A stretch of 64,000 nucleotides of DNA, from assembly GCA_963972525.1 (NCBI GenBank), contig CAXAUZ010000009.1:62001-126000 (forward strand), in the 5' to 3' direction. Of the stretch, positions 48,225 to 56,820 are shown piece after piece (the stretch's first letter is position 1; each line of letters starts with the position of its first letter). A program made the position numbers and the translations under genes. The stretch is from Salinilacustrithrix sp003476595 (lineage in GTDB: Bacteria > Actinomycetota > Acidimicrobiia > Acidimicrobiales > Salinilacustritrichaceae). Below the pieces are notes generated by a model. That model saw only the letters and a program-made list of their open reading frames with translations, did not search any database and was not told where the DNA came from.

Positions 48225-48578
48225 GTGGACCACCCCCTGCTGCGGGCGCTGCAGCCCGTCGCCGACACCGTCGGCGCCCGGATCGTCGGACCCGACGACA
48301 TGGAGCCCGGCGACCTTCCGCTCGAGTGGGAGGGCGAGGTGGTGGGCGGCTTCCGCCAGGCCGGGATCAACGGCGCCCTCGACCGCCTCCTCGAACGGAT
48401 GGAGCGGGAGTTCGGCGCCTCGCTCGACCAGCTCGACCGGGAGTCCAAGCAGGAGGTGGTGCGCCGCCTCGACGAGGAGGGCGCCTTCGTCATCCGCAAG
48501 GCGGTGGAGGAGGTCGCGGACGCACTCGGCGTCTCGCGGTTCACCGTCTACAACTACCTGAACGCCAGCGAGGCCTGA
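48225..48578 (+). CDS. HTH regulator (YheO/DauR-type C-terminal domain), candidate master regulator
   Basis: A 117-residue protein. Residues 70-112 match the HTH domain of YheO/DauR-type regulators (LDRESKQEVVRRLDEEG, then VEEVADALGVSRFTVYNYLN). The first 65 residues are a small domain without a recognised ligand site, much shorter than the PAS-like domain of YheO. It starts at GTG 48225, 4 bp after the Rieske stop, and is the last gene of an operon with site C at its promoter. It is the only obvious DNA-binding protein in the catabolic region, so it is the best candidate to bind the TCAAC-N5-GTTGA sites and regulate itself. Confidence 0.75.
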   Translation: MDHPLLRALQPVADTVGARIVGPDDMEPGDLPLEWEGEVVGGFRQAGINGALDRLLERMEREFGASLDQLDRESKQEVVRRLDEEGAFVIRKAVEEVADALGVSRFTVYNYLNASEA

Positions 48579-48581
48579 CGG

Positions 48582-49541
48582 TCACCCGGCCCGCTGCGCC
48601 GGGGCCTCGTCCGGTCCCTTGACGATGGTCGGCGCGAACACCGGACCCCGCTCGGTGGCGATGCGCCCGTAGTACTCGGGCTGGCGGTGGACGCCGAGGT
48701 TGAACACCGAGGACTTGTAGCTGTTGCAGGCGTCGAGGTCGCACGTCGCCGCGACGAGCTCGTCGCCGACCGTGGCGCACTCGACGACGACCCGTCCGGA
48801 GGGGGCGATGATGCAGCTGCCCCCGATCATGGGGACGCCCTCCTCGTCACCGGCTTTGGCGACGCCGACCACCCAGGTGCCGTTCTGGTAGGCGCCGGCC
48901 TGCATGACGAGGTGGTTGTGGAAGTTCGAGTGCTCGTCGTGGTCGGGGGCGGGCGGGTTGTGGACCGGCGTGTTGTAGCCGATGAAGACCATCTCCACGC
49001 CCTGCAGCCCGAGCTCGCGGTAGCTCTCCGGCCAACGGCGGTCGTTGCAGATCAGCATGCCCATCGTGCCGCCGAAGGCGTCCGCCACGGTGAAGCCCTC
49101 GTCGGGCAGCTCGAAGTAGCGCTTCTCGAGGTGCTGGAACGCCCGCCACGGCTCGTGCTCGGCGTGGCCGGGCAGGTGCACCTTGCGGTACCTGTGGCGC
49201 ACCGCGCCACGCCGGTCGACGAGGATCGAGGTGTTGTAGTGACGTCCCTCGGGGGTCAGCTCGGCGTACCCGAGCACGAACCCGATCTGCAGGCGCTGCG
49301 CCTCGTCGAACAGGGCCTGCGTGTCCGGTCCGGGCATCTCGCGCTCGAACCAGGCATCGATCTCACGCTGGTCCTCCATGTACCAGCGGGGGAAGAAGGT
49401 GGTGAGCGCCAGCTCGGGGAACACGACGATGTCGCAGCCCGCCTCCCGGCCGGCGCGGAGCAGGGCGATGAGCCGCTCGACGACGTCGGCGCGGGAGTCG
49501 GCGCGCTGGATCGGTCCCAGCTGGGCAGCACCCACGGTCAC
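48582..49541 (-). CDS. N-carbamoyl-D-amino-acid hydrolase-like amidase (nitrilase superfamily)
   Basis: Removes a carbamoyl group from an N-carbamoyl amino acid, giving the amine, CO2 and ammonia. 319 residues. The catalytic triad is Glu in VVFPELALTTFF, Lys in RYRKVHLPG and Cys in GMLICNDRRWPESYR. The segments YNTPVHNPP and QAGAYQNGTW are hallmarks of the D-carbamoylase group. I start at the GTG at 49541 because it overlaps the previous stop; a GTG at 49553 is also in frame. Last gene of the XdhD-like operon, converging on the regulator gene. Confidence 0.87.
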   Translation of the reverse strand: MTVGAAQLGPIQRADSRADVVERLIALLRAGREAGCDIVVFPELALTTFFPRWYMEDQREIDAWFEREMPGPDTQALFDEAQRLQIGFVLGYAELTPEGRHYNTSILVDRRGAVRHRYRKVHLPGHAEHEPWRAFQHLEKRYFELPDEGFTVADAFGGTMGMLICNDRRWPESYRELGLQGVEMVFIGYNTPVHNPPAPDHDEHSNFHNHLVMQAGAYQNGTWVVGVAKAGDEEGVPMIGGSCIIAPSGRVVVECATVGDELVAATCDLDACNSYKSSVFNLGVHRQPEYYGRIATERGPVFAPTIVKGPDEAPAQRAG

Positions 49542-50830
49542 GTTGCGGGCCACGGGTCGTCTCCCTCGGCCACGGTGGCCAGTCGAAGCAGGCAGCGCAG
49601 CAGGACGTCGGCGCCTGCCTGCAGGTCGGCGGTGTCGGTGAACTCGGCCGGATTGTGGCTGATGCCGTCGCGCGACGGCGTGAAGACCATCGCCGTCGGG
49701 CAGGTGCGGGCGAGCATCTGGGCGTCGTGGCCAGCACCGGAGGGGAGGCGGCGGACGCTGTGCCCGAGCGAGCGGGCCTCCTCCTCCACCATCGCCACGA
49801 TGGCGGGGTCGAAGGCGACCGGCTCGAACCGCGCCAGGGCACGCCACTCGATCTCGCAGCCGTGCTGTGCTGCACGCTCCTCGACGAACGCCTGGACCCG
49901 GCGCTCCGCCTCCTGCAGCGTCGCCTCGTCGGTGTTGCGGAGATCGATGGTGCACCGGGCGGTGTGGGCCACCACGTTGACGAGGTTCGGCTCCAGCTCC
50001 ATGCGACCGACCGTGCCGACCTGATCGCCCCCGAGCTCGACGGCCAGGCGCCGCACGAAGGCAGCGGTCTCGGCCACCACGAGGCCGGCGTCGCGTCGCA
50101 GGCGGATGGGCGTGGTGCCGGCGTGGTTCGACTGGCCGCGCACCGTGAGCTCCTGCCAGGAGATCCCCTGGACGCCCTCCACCGCACCGAGCGTGATCCC
50201 GGCCTCCTCCAGCACGGGCCCCTGCTCGATGTGCAGCTCAACGAAGGCGTGCGGCGCCGCACCGGGGCACGGCAGCGCCCCTCGGTAGCCGATGCGTTCC
50301 AGCTCCCCGCCGACGGTCGCCCCGTCGATGCCCACGGTGTCGAGCGCCTCCTCGAGCGGCATGCCGCCGACGTGGACGAGCGAGCCCATCATGTCCGGGC
50401 TGAAGCGCGCCCCTTCCTCGTTGGTGAAGAAGGCGACGCCGACGGCCCGGTCGGTGAGCACGTCCCGTTCCGCCAGCAGCTCGAGCACCTCGAGGCCGGC
50501 GAGCACGCCGAGGTTGCCGTCGAACCGCCCGCCGGAGCCGACCGTGTCGATGTGGGAGCCGGTGAGCACCGGTGGACCCTCGATCCGGCCAGGCCGCACG
50601 CCGAAGACGTTCCCGATGGCATCCACGCCGAGATCGAGGCCGAGGTCGCGCATCCACGTGACGACCAGGTCCCGGCCGGCGCGGTCCTCGTCGGTCAGAG
50701 CGAGGCGGCTGGAGCCGCCACCGGGCAGCGGGCCGATCTCGGCGAGCGCATCGAGGCGGGAGACGAGCCGGTCGACGTCGATGCGGAGGCGGTCGAGGTG
50801 CGGCGGCAGGGTCGAGGCGGCGACGGTCAC
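49538..50830 (-). CDS. M20-type Zn hydrolase: allantoate amidohydrolase / N-carbamoyl-L-amino-acid hydrolase
   Basis: A 430-residue metallopeptidase-like amidase acting on ureido compounds. The metal ligands are in TGSHIDTVGSGGRFDGNLG, FFTNEEGARF and VELHIEQGP; the dimerisation-domain segment SNHAGTTPI is also typical. A final His is in SGAGHDAQML. The family includes AllC, beta-ureidopropionase and HyuC. In a urate-type pathway without allantoinase, a ureidopropionate-like substrate is more likely than allantoate. It starts at the GTG at 50828, coupled to the upstream hydrolase gene. Confidence 0.87.
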   Translation of the reverse strand: MTVAASTLPPHLDRLRIDVDRLVSRLDALAEIGPLPGGGSSRLALTDEDRAGRDLVVTWMRDLGLDLGVDAIGNVFGVRPGRIEGPPVLTGSHIDTVGSGGRFDGNLGVLAGLEVLELLAERDVLTDRAVGVAFFTNEEGARFSPDMMGSLVHVGGMPLEEALDTVGIDGATVGGELERIGYRGALPCPGAAPHAFVELHIEQGPVLEEAGITLGAVEGVQGISWQELTVRGQSNHAGTTPIRLRRDAGLVVAETAAFVRRLAVELGGDQVGTVGRMELEPNLVNVVAHTARCTIDLRNTDEATLQEAERRVQAFVEERAAQHGCEIEWRALARFEPVAFDPAIVAMVEEEARSLGHSVRRLPSGAGHDAQMLARTCPTAMVFTPSRDGISHNPAEFTDTADLQAGADVLLRCLLRLATVAEGDDPWPAT

Positions 50831-51666
50831 GCCACCCACCGTCCCACCGCAGCGACGAGGTCGGCCAGCACCTCGTCCCTGTTCGTCTCGTTGACCAGCT
50901 CGTGCTTGGCGCCCGGGTAGACGCGGATGAGCTTGTCGGTGCTCGGCATGTCGAGGACCGCCTGGACCGTCGGGCCGGGCGGCACGAACGGATCTGCGCT
51001 GCCGTGGAAGCACGCCACCGGGATGCGGATGCGGTCGATCTCGGCCCGGAAGGCATCCAGGGTGGCGACCTCGGAGACGAGCAGGGGCCGCTTGTAGCTG
51101 CCGTGGTAGACGAGCGGATCCTCGGCGTAGGCCCGGTTCGTCGACGCGTCCCGTGACATGCCGTCGGGGTCGGACGGCTCCTCGGGCAGCGACGGCTGGT
51201 CCAGGACCGCACGGGCCCAGGGCCAGTCACCCAGGACCGCACCGAGGAACGCGGCCCCGGCGAGGCGTTCGGGCGAGCGCTGGACGAAGCGAGCCGTCAG
51301 GAGGCCGCCCATCGAGTGGCCGACCATGACGACGGGCACGCCGGGATGCCTCACCTCGGCGAGGGCCACGGTGGCGTGGAGGTCGTCGACCACGTGGACG
51401 AAGTCGGCGATGAGCGCTCGCTCCCCGTCGGACCGGCCGTGCCCGAGGTGATCCGGTGCGACCGTCGCCCACCCGCGGGCGGCGAAGGCGTCAGCGACGT
51501 GGCCGTACCGGCCGCCGTGCTCGGCGTAGCCGTGCACGACGACGACCACCGCCGTGGCGGTGCCGGCCGGCTCCCACGTCCGGAGGAAGATGTCGCCCTC
51601 GCTGCCGGCGAACGAGGTCGTGCGTTCCGCAGCCGCTGCCAGATCGGTCGGGGCCGCCGCCGTCAC
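50827..51666 (-). CDS. Alpha/beta hydrolase
   Basis: A 279-residue serine hydrolase of the monoacylglycerol-lipase/lysophospholipase fold. The oxyanion segment is VVHGYAEHGGRYG, the nucleophile Ser is in VGHSMGGL, the Asp in GSADPFVPP and the His in GAKHELVNE. The GTG at 51664-51666 overlaps the previous stop. In this operon it may hydrolyse an ester or amide formed after ring oxidation; the substrate is unknown. Confidence 0.85.
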   Translation of the reverse strand: MTAAAPTDLAAAAERTTSFAGSEGDIFLRTWEPAGTATAVVVVVHGYAEHGGRYGHVADAFAARGWATVAPDHLGHGRSDGERALIADFVHVVDDLHATVALAEVRHPGVPVVMVGHSMGGLLTARFVQRSPERLAGAAFLGAVLGDWPWARAVLDQPSLPEEPSDPDGMSRDASTNRAYAEDPLVYHGSYKRPLLVSEVATLDAFRAEIDRIRIPVACFHGSADPFVPPGPTVQAVLDMPSTDKLIRVYPGAKHELVNETNRDEVLADLVAAVGRWVA

Positions 51667-52688
51667 GGCGCCCACCCGGCGAACGCATCGATCATGGCCC
51701 GGGGATCGGGCCCGAGCGGGTACAGGATCGGGCAGGTCGCCCCGTCGGCCAGGTAGGTGGCGACCTTCTCCCGGCACTCCGCGGCGGTGCCCGCCGCGCA
51801 GATCAGCTGGACCACGTCGTCGGGGACGAGCTCGGATGCGGCCACGACCTGCTCGTGGGTCGCCGGCCACGACAGCACTGCGTGGACCTTCTCGAGGAGC
51901 GACTCCGGCACGCCGCTCGCCTTCATGATGTGGGGCTGCTGGCCCAGGTACTGGGTGACGAGCAACCGGGCGCCATCGAGCGCGTCCTTGCGGTCGGCCG
52001 GGTCGTCGCTGCTGGCGACGGAGCAGACGACGAGCTGGGGTCGGTCCAGGTCGTCGACGCTGCGTCCGCTCCGCTCGGCACCGACCTGCAGGCGCTCCAT
52101 GGCCTGGCGGTTGTACTGCGGTGACACCAGGTAGTTGAGGACGACGCCGTCGGCGATCTCGCCGGTGAGCTCGAGCATCTTCGGACCGGTGGCCCCGATG
52201 TAGATGGGCACGTCCTTCGGGCGGCGCTCCTGGTGGACGTAGTCGAGCTCCACGCCGTCGAGGTGCACGAAGTCGCCGTGGTAGGTGACCGTCTCGTCGG
52301 CGAGGAGGGCCCGGACGGACTCCACGACCTCACGCATCTGCTGCAGCGGGTTCGTGCGGGTGATGCCGACCTTGGACGCGAGCGGGTCCCACCAGGCGCC
52401 GATGCCGAGCAGCACCCGGCCGGGCGCGAGGTCGTCGAGCGTCGAGAACGTGGCGGCAAGCCGGGCGGGGTTCCGGGTCCAGGAGTCCACGACGCCCGAG
52501 CCCACCTTGATCCGTTCGGTGGTCGCGGCGATGGCGGCCATCGGCACGCTGGCCTCGCGCACGAGGCGCGACTCGGCCTGCCACACCGCCCCGAAGCCCT
52601 TGGCCTCGGCGTAGGCGGCGATGTCCATCGCGTCCCGGACGCTGTGGGCGTCCTGCAGGTACAGGGCGAGCGGTTGTGTGGTGGTCAC
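51663..52688 (-). CDS. Luciferase-family (LLM, F420- or FMN-dependent) oxidoreductase
   Basis: A 341-residue TIM-barrel flavin or F420 enzyme. It has LALYLQDAHSVRDAMDIAAYAEAKGFGAVW-type strands with the AES segment after them, GSGVVDSWTRNPA, and the family motif RPKDVPIYIGATGPKMLELTGEIADGV. Cofactor choice cannot be read with certainty. RutA, which opens the pyrimidine ring, is a luciferase-like monooxygenase, so an oxidative ring-opening role in this purine operon is an attractive inference. GTGA-coupled on both sides. Confidence 0.85.
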   Translation of the reverse strand: MTTTQPLALYLQDAHSVRDAMDIAAYAEAKGFGAVWQAESRLVREASVPMAAIAATTERIKVGSGVVDSWTRNPARLAATFSTLDDLAPGRVLLGIGAWWDPLASKVGITRTNPLQQMREVVESVRALLADETVTYHGDFVHLDGVELDYVHQERRPKDVPIYIGATGPKMLELTGEIADGVVLNYLVSPQYNRQAMERLQVGAERSGRSVDDLDRPQLVVCSVASSDDPADRKDALDGARLLVTQYLGQQPHIMKASGVPESLLEKVHAVLSWPATHEQVVAASELVPDDVVQLICAAGTAAECREKVATYLADGATCPILYPLGPDPRAMIDAFAGWAP

Positions 52689-53746
52689 AGGTCCTCCATG
52701 CGACGATGCAGTCGCCGAGCCGCCTCGGCAGCACGGGCGCGGACTTCGGTGGGGTCGACGAGGGTGGGGCCGTCCTCGTCCAGGACGACACGCCCGTCGA
52801 CGGTGATCTCGAGCGGGCGGACCGACGTCGTGTACGCCAGGCGCCACGGGTCCTCGACGTGCTCGCTGCTCCACACGACGCGGTCATGGGCGGCCGCCGG
52901 GAAGAGGTCCCAGCCGGTGGCCAGGTAGGACCAGGCCTCGTCGGGAGCAGCGTCGAGGTCGGCCTCGCGCCGGCGCGCGAAGGCCAGGCGGAACTCCTCG
53001 AGCATGTCGGCACCGATGCCGTCGGTGCCGAGCGCGACCGGGCCGGTCCAGCGCGCTGGGTCCCCGTAGCCGACGTGGTTGTTCATGTTGGAGCGCGGGT
53101 TGTGCACCACCGTGCCCGGCAGCTGGCGGTCGAGGTGGACGGCGTGGACGAGCAGCCAGTCGTCGCCGGCCACATCGGCGAGCCGGGCGCCGGCACCGGC
53201 GTCCTCCGGGGCCTCGGCCACGTGGATGTGGACGCCGACGCCCAGGTCCCGGGCCGTGCCCACGATCGCGTCGAGGGTCTCCTCGGAGAGCGTGAACGAG
53301 GCGTGGGCGCCGATCCAGCCTCGGCCGCCGTGGGACTTCAGGTACCGGACGTTCTCGTCCAGGCCGGCCAGCGCCCCCGCCGGCCCGTTCCGGTCGGTGA
53401 CCTCGTAGCAGGTGCTGACCCGGATGCCGACCGCCGACACGGCGTCGTGGACGACGTCGAGGCTGCCGTCGATCCAGCTCGGGCTGGCGTGGTGGTCGAT
53501 GATCGCCGTGCAGCCCGCCTCGAGCGCCTCGAGCGCCCCGAGCGTGGCCGACCAGTGGATCGCCTCCTCGTCGAGGGCCCGGTCGAGCCGCCACCAGATG
53601 CCCTCGAGAATGTCGGTGAACGAGACGGGCGCGGTCGCCGGCGCAGCCATGCCGCGGGCGAGCGAGGAGTAGAGGTGGTGGTGACTGCAGACGAGGCCCG
53701 GTGTCGTGCCCGTCGCCGGCCACTCAGCTGCGTGGCCGTCGCTCAC
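52685..53746 (-). CDS. SsnA-like amidohydrolase, shortened
   Basis: A 353-residue amidohydrolase resembling SsnA of urate-type clusters. Typical segments are CSHHHLYSSLARGM, IIDHHASP, HIHVAEAPED, VHAVHLD, HNPRSNMNN and GTDGIGADM. Only 17 residues precede the first metal motif and the usual C-terminal ADLVV-type strand is missing, so the composite beta domain that normally covers the barrel is largely absent; family members have about 440 residues. The GTG at 53744-53746 overlaps the XdhD-like stop. The gene order xdhD-ssnA recalls the E. coli cluster. Confidence 0.82.
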   Translation of the reverse strand: MSDGHAAEWPATGTTPGLVCSHHHLYSSLARGMAAPATAPVSFTDILEGIWWRLDRALDEEAIHWSATLGALEALEAGCTAIIDHHASPSWIDGSLDVVHDAVSAVGIRVSTCYEVTDRNGPAGALAGLDENVRYLKSHGGRGWIGAHASFTLSEETLDAIVGTARDLGVGVHIHVAEAPEDAGAGARLADVAGDDWLLVHAVHLDRQLPGTVVHNPRSNMNNHVGYGDPARWTGPVALGTDGIGADMLEEFRLAFARRREADLDAAPDEAWSYLATGWDLFPAAAHDRVVWSSEHVEDPWRLAYTTSVRPLEITVDGRVVLDEDGPTLVDPTEVRARAAEAARRLHRRMEDL

Positions 53747-56379
53747 GGCGACGACTCGGCGGCGGTCACCGGCTCGTGGACGTGGAACGGCAGCCGCGTG
53801 CGCCACCGACCGTCCACCTGGTGGAGCGCGGCGGCGACGGCGCCGGCGGTGGGCACGAGGCCGATCTCGCCCACCCCCTTGATGCCGTAGGGCGAGTCGG
53901 GCTGCGGCGCCTCGACGAGGATCACGTCGACCGCCGGCATGTCCTTGGCCCGCAGGATGCCGAGGCTGCGCAGCGTGGTGCCGGTCGGTCGGCCGTCGGC
54001 GTCGGTGGCCAGATCCTCGGACAGCGCGTACCCCAGGCCCATGTGGACGGCCCCCTCGATCTGGCCCTCGCACAGCAGCGGGTTGACGGCCCGGCCCACG
54101 TCGTGGGCGGCGACGACGCGCTCGATCTCCCCGGTCTCCGGGTCGGCGACGACGAGCTGGCAGGCGTAGCCGAACGCCGAGTGGATGAGCGGCTCGGGGG
54201 CGCCGTCCTCGAGCTTGTCGGTCCAGTCGACCGTGTAGGTGCCGAGGTAGTCGACCCCGACCTCGCAGCCACCCGCCAGCGCCGCCCGGCACGCATCGGC
54301 GACCGCACCCGCGCCCATGAGCGTGCCGCGGCTGCCGGTGGTCTGGCCGGCACCGAGCTCCCGACTGGTGTCCACGTGGACCTCGACGCGCTCCGGGTCG
54401 ATGCCCAGCTCCTCCACGGCGACCTGCAGCGCCACGGTGTGGATGCCCTGACCCATCTCGGTCCAGCAGTGGCGCACCTCGACCACGCCGTCGGCGCGGA
54501 AGTGCACCACCGCCCGGGAGATCTCGAGGAAGCCGTTGCCGAGCCCGGAGTTCTTCAGCGCCAGGCCGACGCCGACGGCCTTGCCGTCGGCGATCGCCTC
54601 GGCCAGCGCCGGTCGGACGGCGTCGAGGCAGGCGCGCGCACCGAGGGCACCGTCGTCCATCCGCTGCCCCGGCCCCCAAATCGAGCCCGGCGTCACGACG
54701 TTGCGGGACCGCATCTCCCAACCGGAGATCCCGACCTGCTCGGCGAGGCGGTCCATGGCGCCCTCCATGGCGAACTGCGCCTGGTTCGCACCGAAGCCGC
54801 GGAACGCACCGCAGACGGGGTTGTTCGTGCGGGCCGCGACCGCCTCGACGTCGACGGCGGGCACCACGTAGGGACCGCACGCGTGGCCGGCCGCCCGTTC
54901 GAGCACCTTCATCCCGACCGAGGCGTAGGGGCCGGAATCGCCGAGCATGCGGGCCCGCATGGCGGTGAGGGCACCGTCCGCATCGCAGGCCAGCTCGAGG
55001 TCGATGGTGATCGGGTGGCGCTTGGCGTGGACCAGCAGCGACTCCTCCCGGGAGAACGTCGTCTTCACCGGGCGGCCGAGGAGCCACGCCGCCAGCGCCG
55101 TCTGGCCCTGGTTGCTCATGTCCTCCTTGCCGCCGAAGGCGCCGCCGTTGGACACGAGGGTCACCTCGATCCGGTCGGGTGCGACGCCGAGCACCGCTGC
55201 GCACTGGTCGCGGTCGTCCCAGACCCCCTGGCCACCGGAGTAGATCTGCAGGCGGCCTTCGGCGGGCACGGCGAGGGTGGACTCCGGCTCGAGGAACGCG
55301 TGCTCCACGCGCTGGGTGACGAAGCGCTCTCGCACCACGTGGACGGACCCCGCGAAGGCCTCGTCCACATCGCCGCGCACGTAGGCCGAGCGGGACAGGA
55401 CGTTGCCGTCGAGGCCCCACACGGCGGGGTCGCCGCTGGCGACGGCGACCGCGGCGTCGGTGAACGGCTCGAGGACGTCGTAGGTGACGTCGACGAGGGC
55501 TGCGGCCCGCCGAGCCGTCCCCCGGTCGTCCGCCACGACGAGGGCGAGGACGTCGCCGACGTAGCTGGTTCGGCCTCCGACCGGGATGAACACAGGCCAG
55601 TCCTTGTGGATGAGGCCCACCTTGAGGTCCCCCGGGACGTCGGCTGCGGTGAGCACCCGCACGACGCCGGGCAGCGCCTCTGCTGCGGTGGTGTCGATGG
55701 CCAGCACGTCGGCCCGGGCGTGCGCGCTGAGGTGCACGGCGCCGTGGAGCATGCCGTCCACGCGCATGTCGTCCACGAAGTCCTTCGTGCCGAGCCCGAG
55801 CGACTCACCCTCGTAGCGGGCACCGCGCTGACCCACCCCGCGAGGCAGGGCCACCGCGGTCTCCACGCCGGCGGCCAGGTCCTGCACGGCATCGAGGATC
55901 TTGAGGTACCCGGTGCACCGGCACAGGTGGCCGCCGAGGTGGCGAGCTGCCTTGTCGCGGGTGAGGGCTGGGCCGTGCTTGTCCACCAGCGCCTTGGTGC
56001 GCAGCAGGATCCCAGGCGTGCAGAAGCCGCACTGCAGCGCACCGGTCGCAGCGAACGCCCGGGCGTAGCGGTTGCGCTCCTCCTCGTCGACGCCTTCCAG
56101 GGTCACCACGTCCTTGCCGTCGGCCCGGTCGAGACCCACCTGGCACGACACCACCGGCTTCCCGTCGAGCAGCACCAGGCAGCAGCCGCACTGACCCGAC
56201 GGGGAGCAGCCGTCCTTCGGACTGGTGACGTCCAGCTCCTCCCGCAGCGCAGCGAGGAGGTGCGGGTGCGCACCGACTTCGACCGGTGCGCCGTTGAGCA
56301 CGAACGATGCGCCGCTCGGGCGCATCGACGACGCGCCGCTCGACGTCTCGGGGGCAGCTGGGTCGTGGGTCACGGACAC
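53743..56379 (-). CDS. XdhD-like dehydrogenase: fused Fe-S and molybdopterin subunit
   Basis: An 878-residue xanthine-dehydrogenase-family protein in which the 2Fe-2S subunit (about 20-175) is fused to the molybdenum subunit, with no FAD domain. The Fe-S ligands are C58, C64, C67 and C79, then CGFC and CRC near 113-150. The Mo domain has GGAFGGKEDMSNQG, VCGAFRGFGANQ, TEMGQGIHTVA and the catalytic Glu in GVGEIGLV. E. coli XdhD and the selenium-dependent group share this layout. No in-frame TGA is read as selenocysteine. I start at the GTG at 56377-56379, about 33 bp after operator site D. First gene of a six-gene operon. Confidence 0.85.
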   Translation of the reverse strand: MSVTHDPAAPETSSGASSMRPSGASFVLNGAPVEVGAHPHLLAALREELDVTSPKDGCSPSGQCGCCLVLLDGKPVVSCQVGLDRADGKDVVTLEGVDEEERNRYARAFAATGALQCGFCTPGILLRTKALVDKHGPALTRDKAARHLGGHLCRCTGYLKILDAVQDLAAGVETAVALPRGVGQRGARYEGESLGLGTKDFVDDMRVDGMLHGAVHLSAHARADVLAIDTTAAEALPGVVRVLTAADVPGDLKVGLIHKDWPVFIPVGGRTSYVGDVLALVVADDRGTARRAAALVDVTYDVLEPFTDAAVAVASGDPAVWGLDGNVLSRSAYVRGDVDEAFAGSVHVVRERFVTQRVEHAFLEPESTLAVPAEGRLQIYSGGQGVWDDRDQCAAVLGVAPDRIEVTLVSNGGAFGGKEDMSNQGQTALAAWLLGRPVKTTFSREESLLVHAKRHPITIDLELACDADGALTAMRARMLGDSGPYASVGMKVLERAAGHACGPYVVPAVDVEAVAARTNNPVCGAFRGFGANQAQFAMEGAMDRLAEQVGISGWEMRSRNVVTPGSIWGPGQRMDDGALGARACLDAVRPALAEAIADGKAVGVGLALKNSGLGNGFLEISRAVVHFRADGVVEVRHCWTEMGQGIHTVALQVAVEELGIDPERVEVHVDTSRELGAGQTTGSRGTLMGAGAVADACRAALAGGCEVGVDYLGTYTVDWTDKLEDGAPEPLIHSAFGYACQLVVADPETGEIERVVAAHDVGRAVNPLLCEGQIEGAVHMGLGYALSEDLATDADGRPTGTTLRSLGILRAKDMPAVDVILVEAPQPDSPYGIKGVGEIGLVPTAGAVAAALHQVDGRWRTRLPFHVHEPVTAAESSP

Positions 56380-56411
56380 GCCGTCGAGCGTTCCCGACTG
56401 GATGCGCCGAG

Positions 56412-56426
56412 TCAACAAACCGTTGA
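56412..56426. promoter_or_regulatory. Operator palindrome, site D
   Basis: TCAACAAACCGTTGA, identical to site C. It lies 33 bp upstream of the XdhD-like gene start, on the leftward side of the divergent spacer. Confidence 0.8.
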
Positions 56427-56509
56427 AGTCGGTTTCCTGACCGGTTTCTGACCAGACGGTCGGGGACCGCGCTGCGACGCTGCCGGGAGCCGTCGTTATG
56501 GTCTGCGGC

Positions 56510-56743
56510 GTGCAGGTACGCGTCGAGTTCACCATCGAGCCCTTCGTCGACGGCGCACCCGGTCGACACGTGCGGGCGGCACTGGAGGCACTCGCCGCCG
56601 CAGGCATCGAAGCCGAGTTCGGCCCCTTCGGCAGCTCCTTCGACGTGGACCACCGCTCCCTCGGTGCGCTGAGCGACGCCATCGCCGCCGCCGTGGAGGC
56701 CGGCGCCACGCGCGTGTCGACGCAGGTCGAAGCCACAGGCTGA
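56510..56743 (+). CDS. Thiamine-binding-like small protein (MTH1187/YqgV family)
   Basis: A 77-residue protein starting at GTG 56510; the ATG at 56498 would add four residues. VRVEFTIEPF, the Gly/Asp loop, a helix and AIAAAVEAGATRVSTQVE give the ferredoxin-like fold of MTH1187-family proteins, which bind thiamine or its pyrimidine part. It is encoded alone between two divergent dehydrogenase operons, 300 bp after site D. In other bacteria this family travels with NMT1/ThiY-type transporters, one of which is in this region. Confidence 0.7.
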   Translation: MQVRVEFTIEPFVDGAPGRHVRAALEALAAAGIEAEFGPFGSSFDVDHRSLGALSDAIAAAVEAGATRVSTQVEATG

Positions 56744-56784
56744 ACCGCCGTCCGCGGGTTCACGGACTGGAAACACGGCTGACG

Positions 56785-56799
56785 TCAACGGTTTGTTGA
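56785..56799. promoter_or_regulatory. Operator palindrome, site E
   Basis: TCAACGGTTTGTTGA, the exact reverse complement of sites C and D. It ends 21 bp before the GTG of the FAD subunit gene and heads the rightward dehydrogenase operon. Confidence 0.8.
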
Positions 56800-56820
56800 A
56801 GGCCGTCACACTGCGCAGCC

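Noticed and set aside
53743..56379. Selenoprotein reading of the XdhD-like gene
   Set aside because: The reading frame has no in-frame TGA and no visible SECIS-like context; resemblance to the selenium-dependent group is by architecture only.
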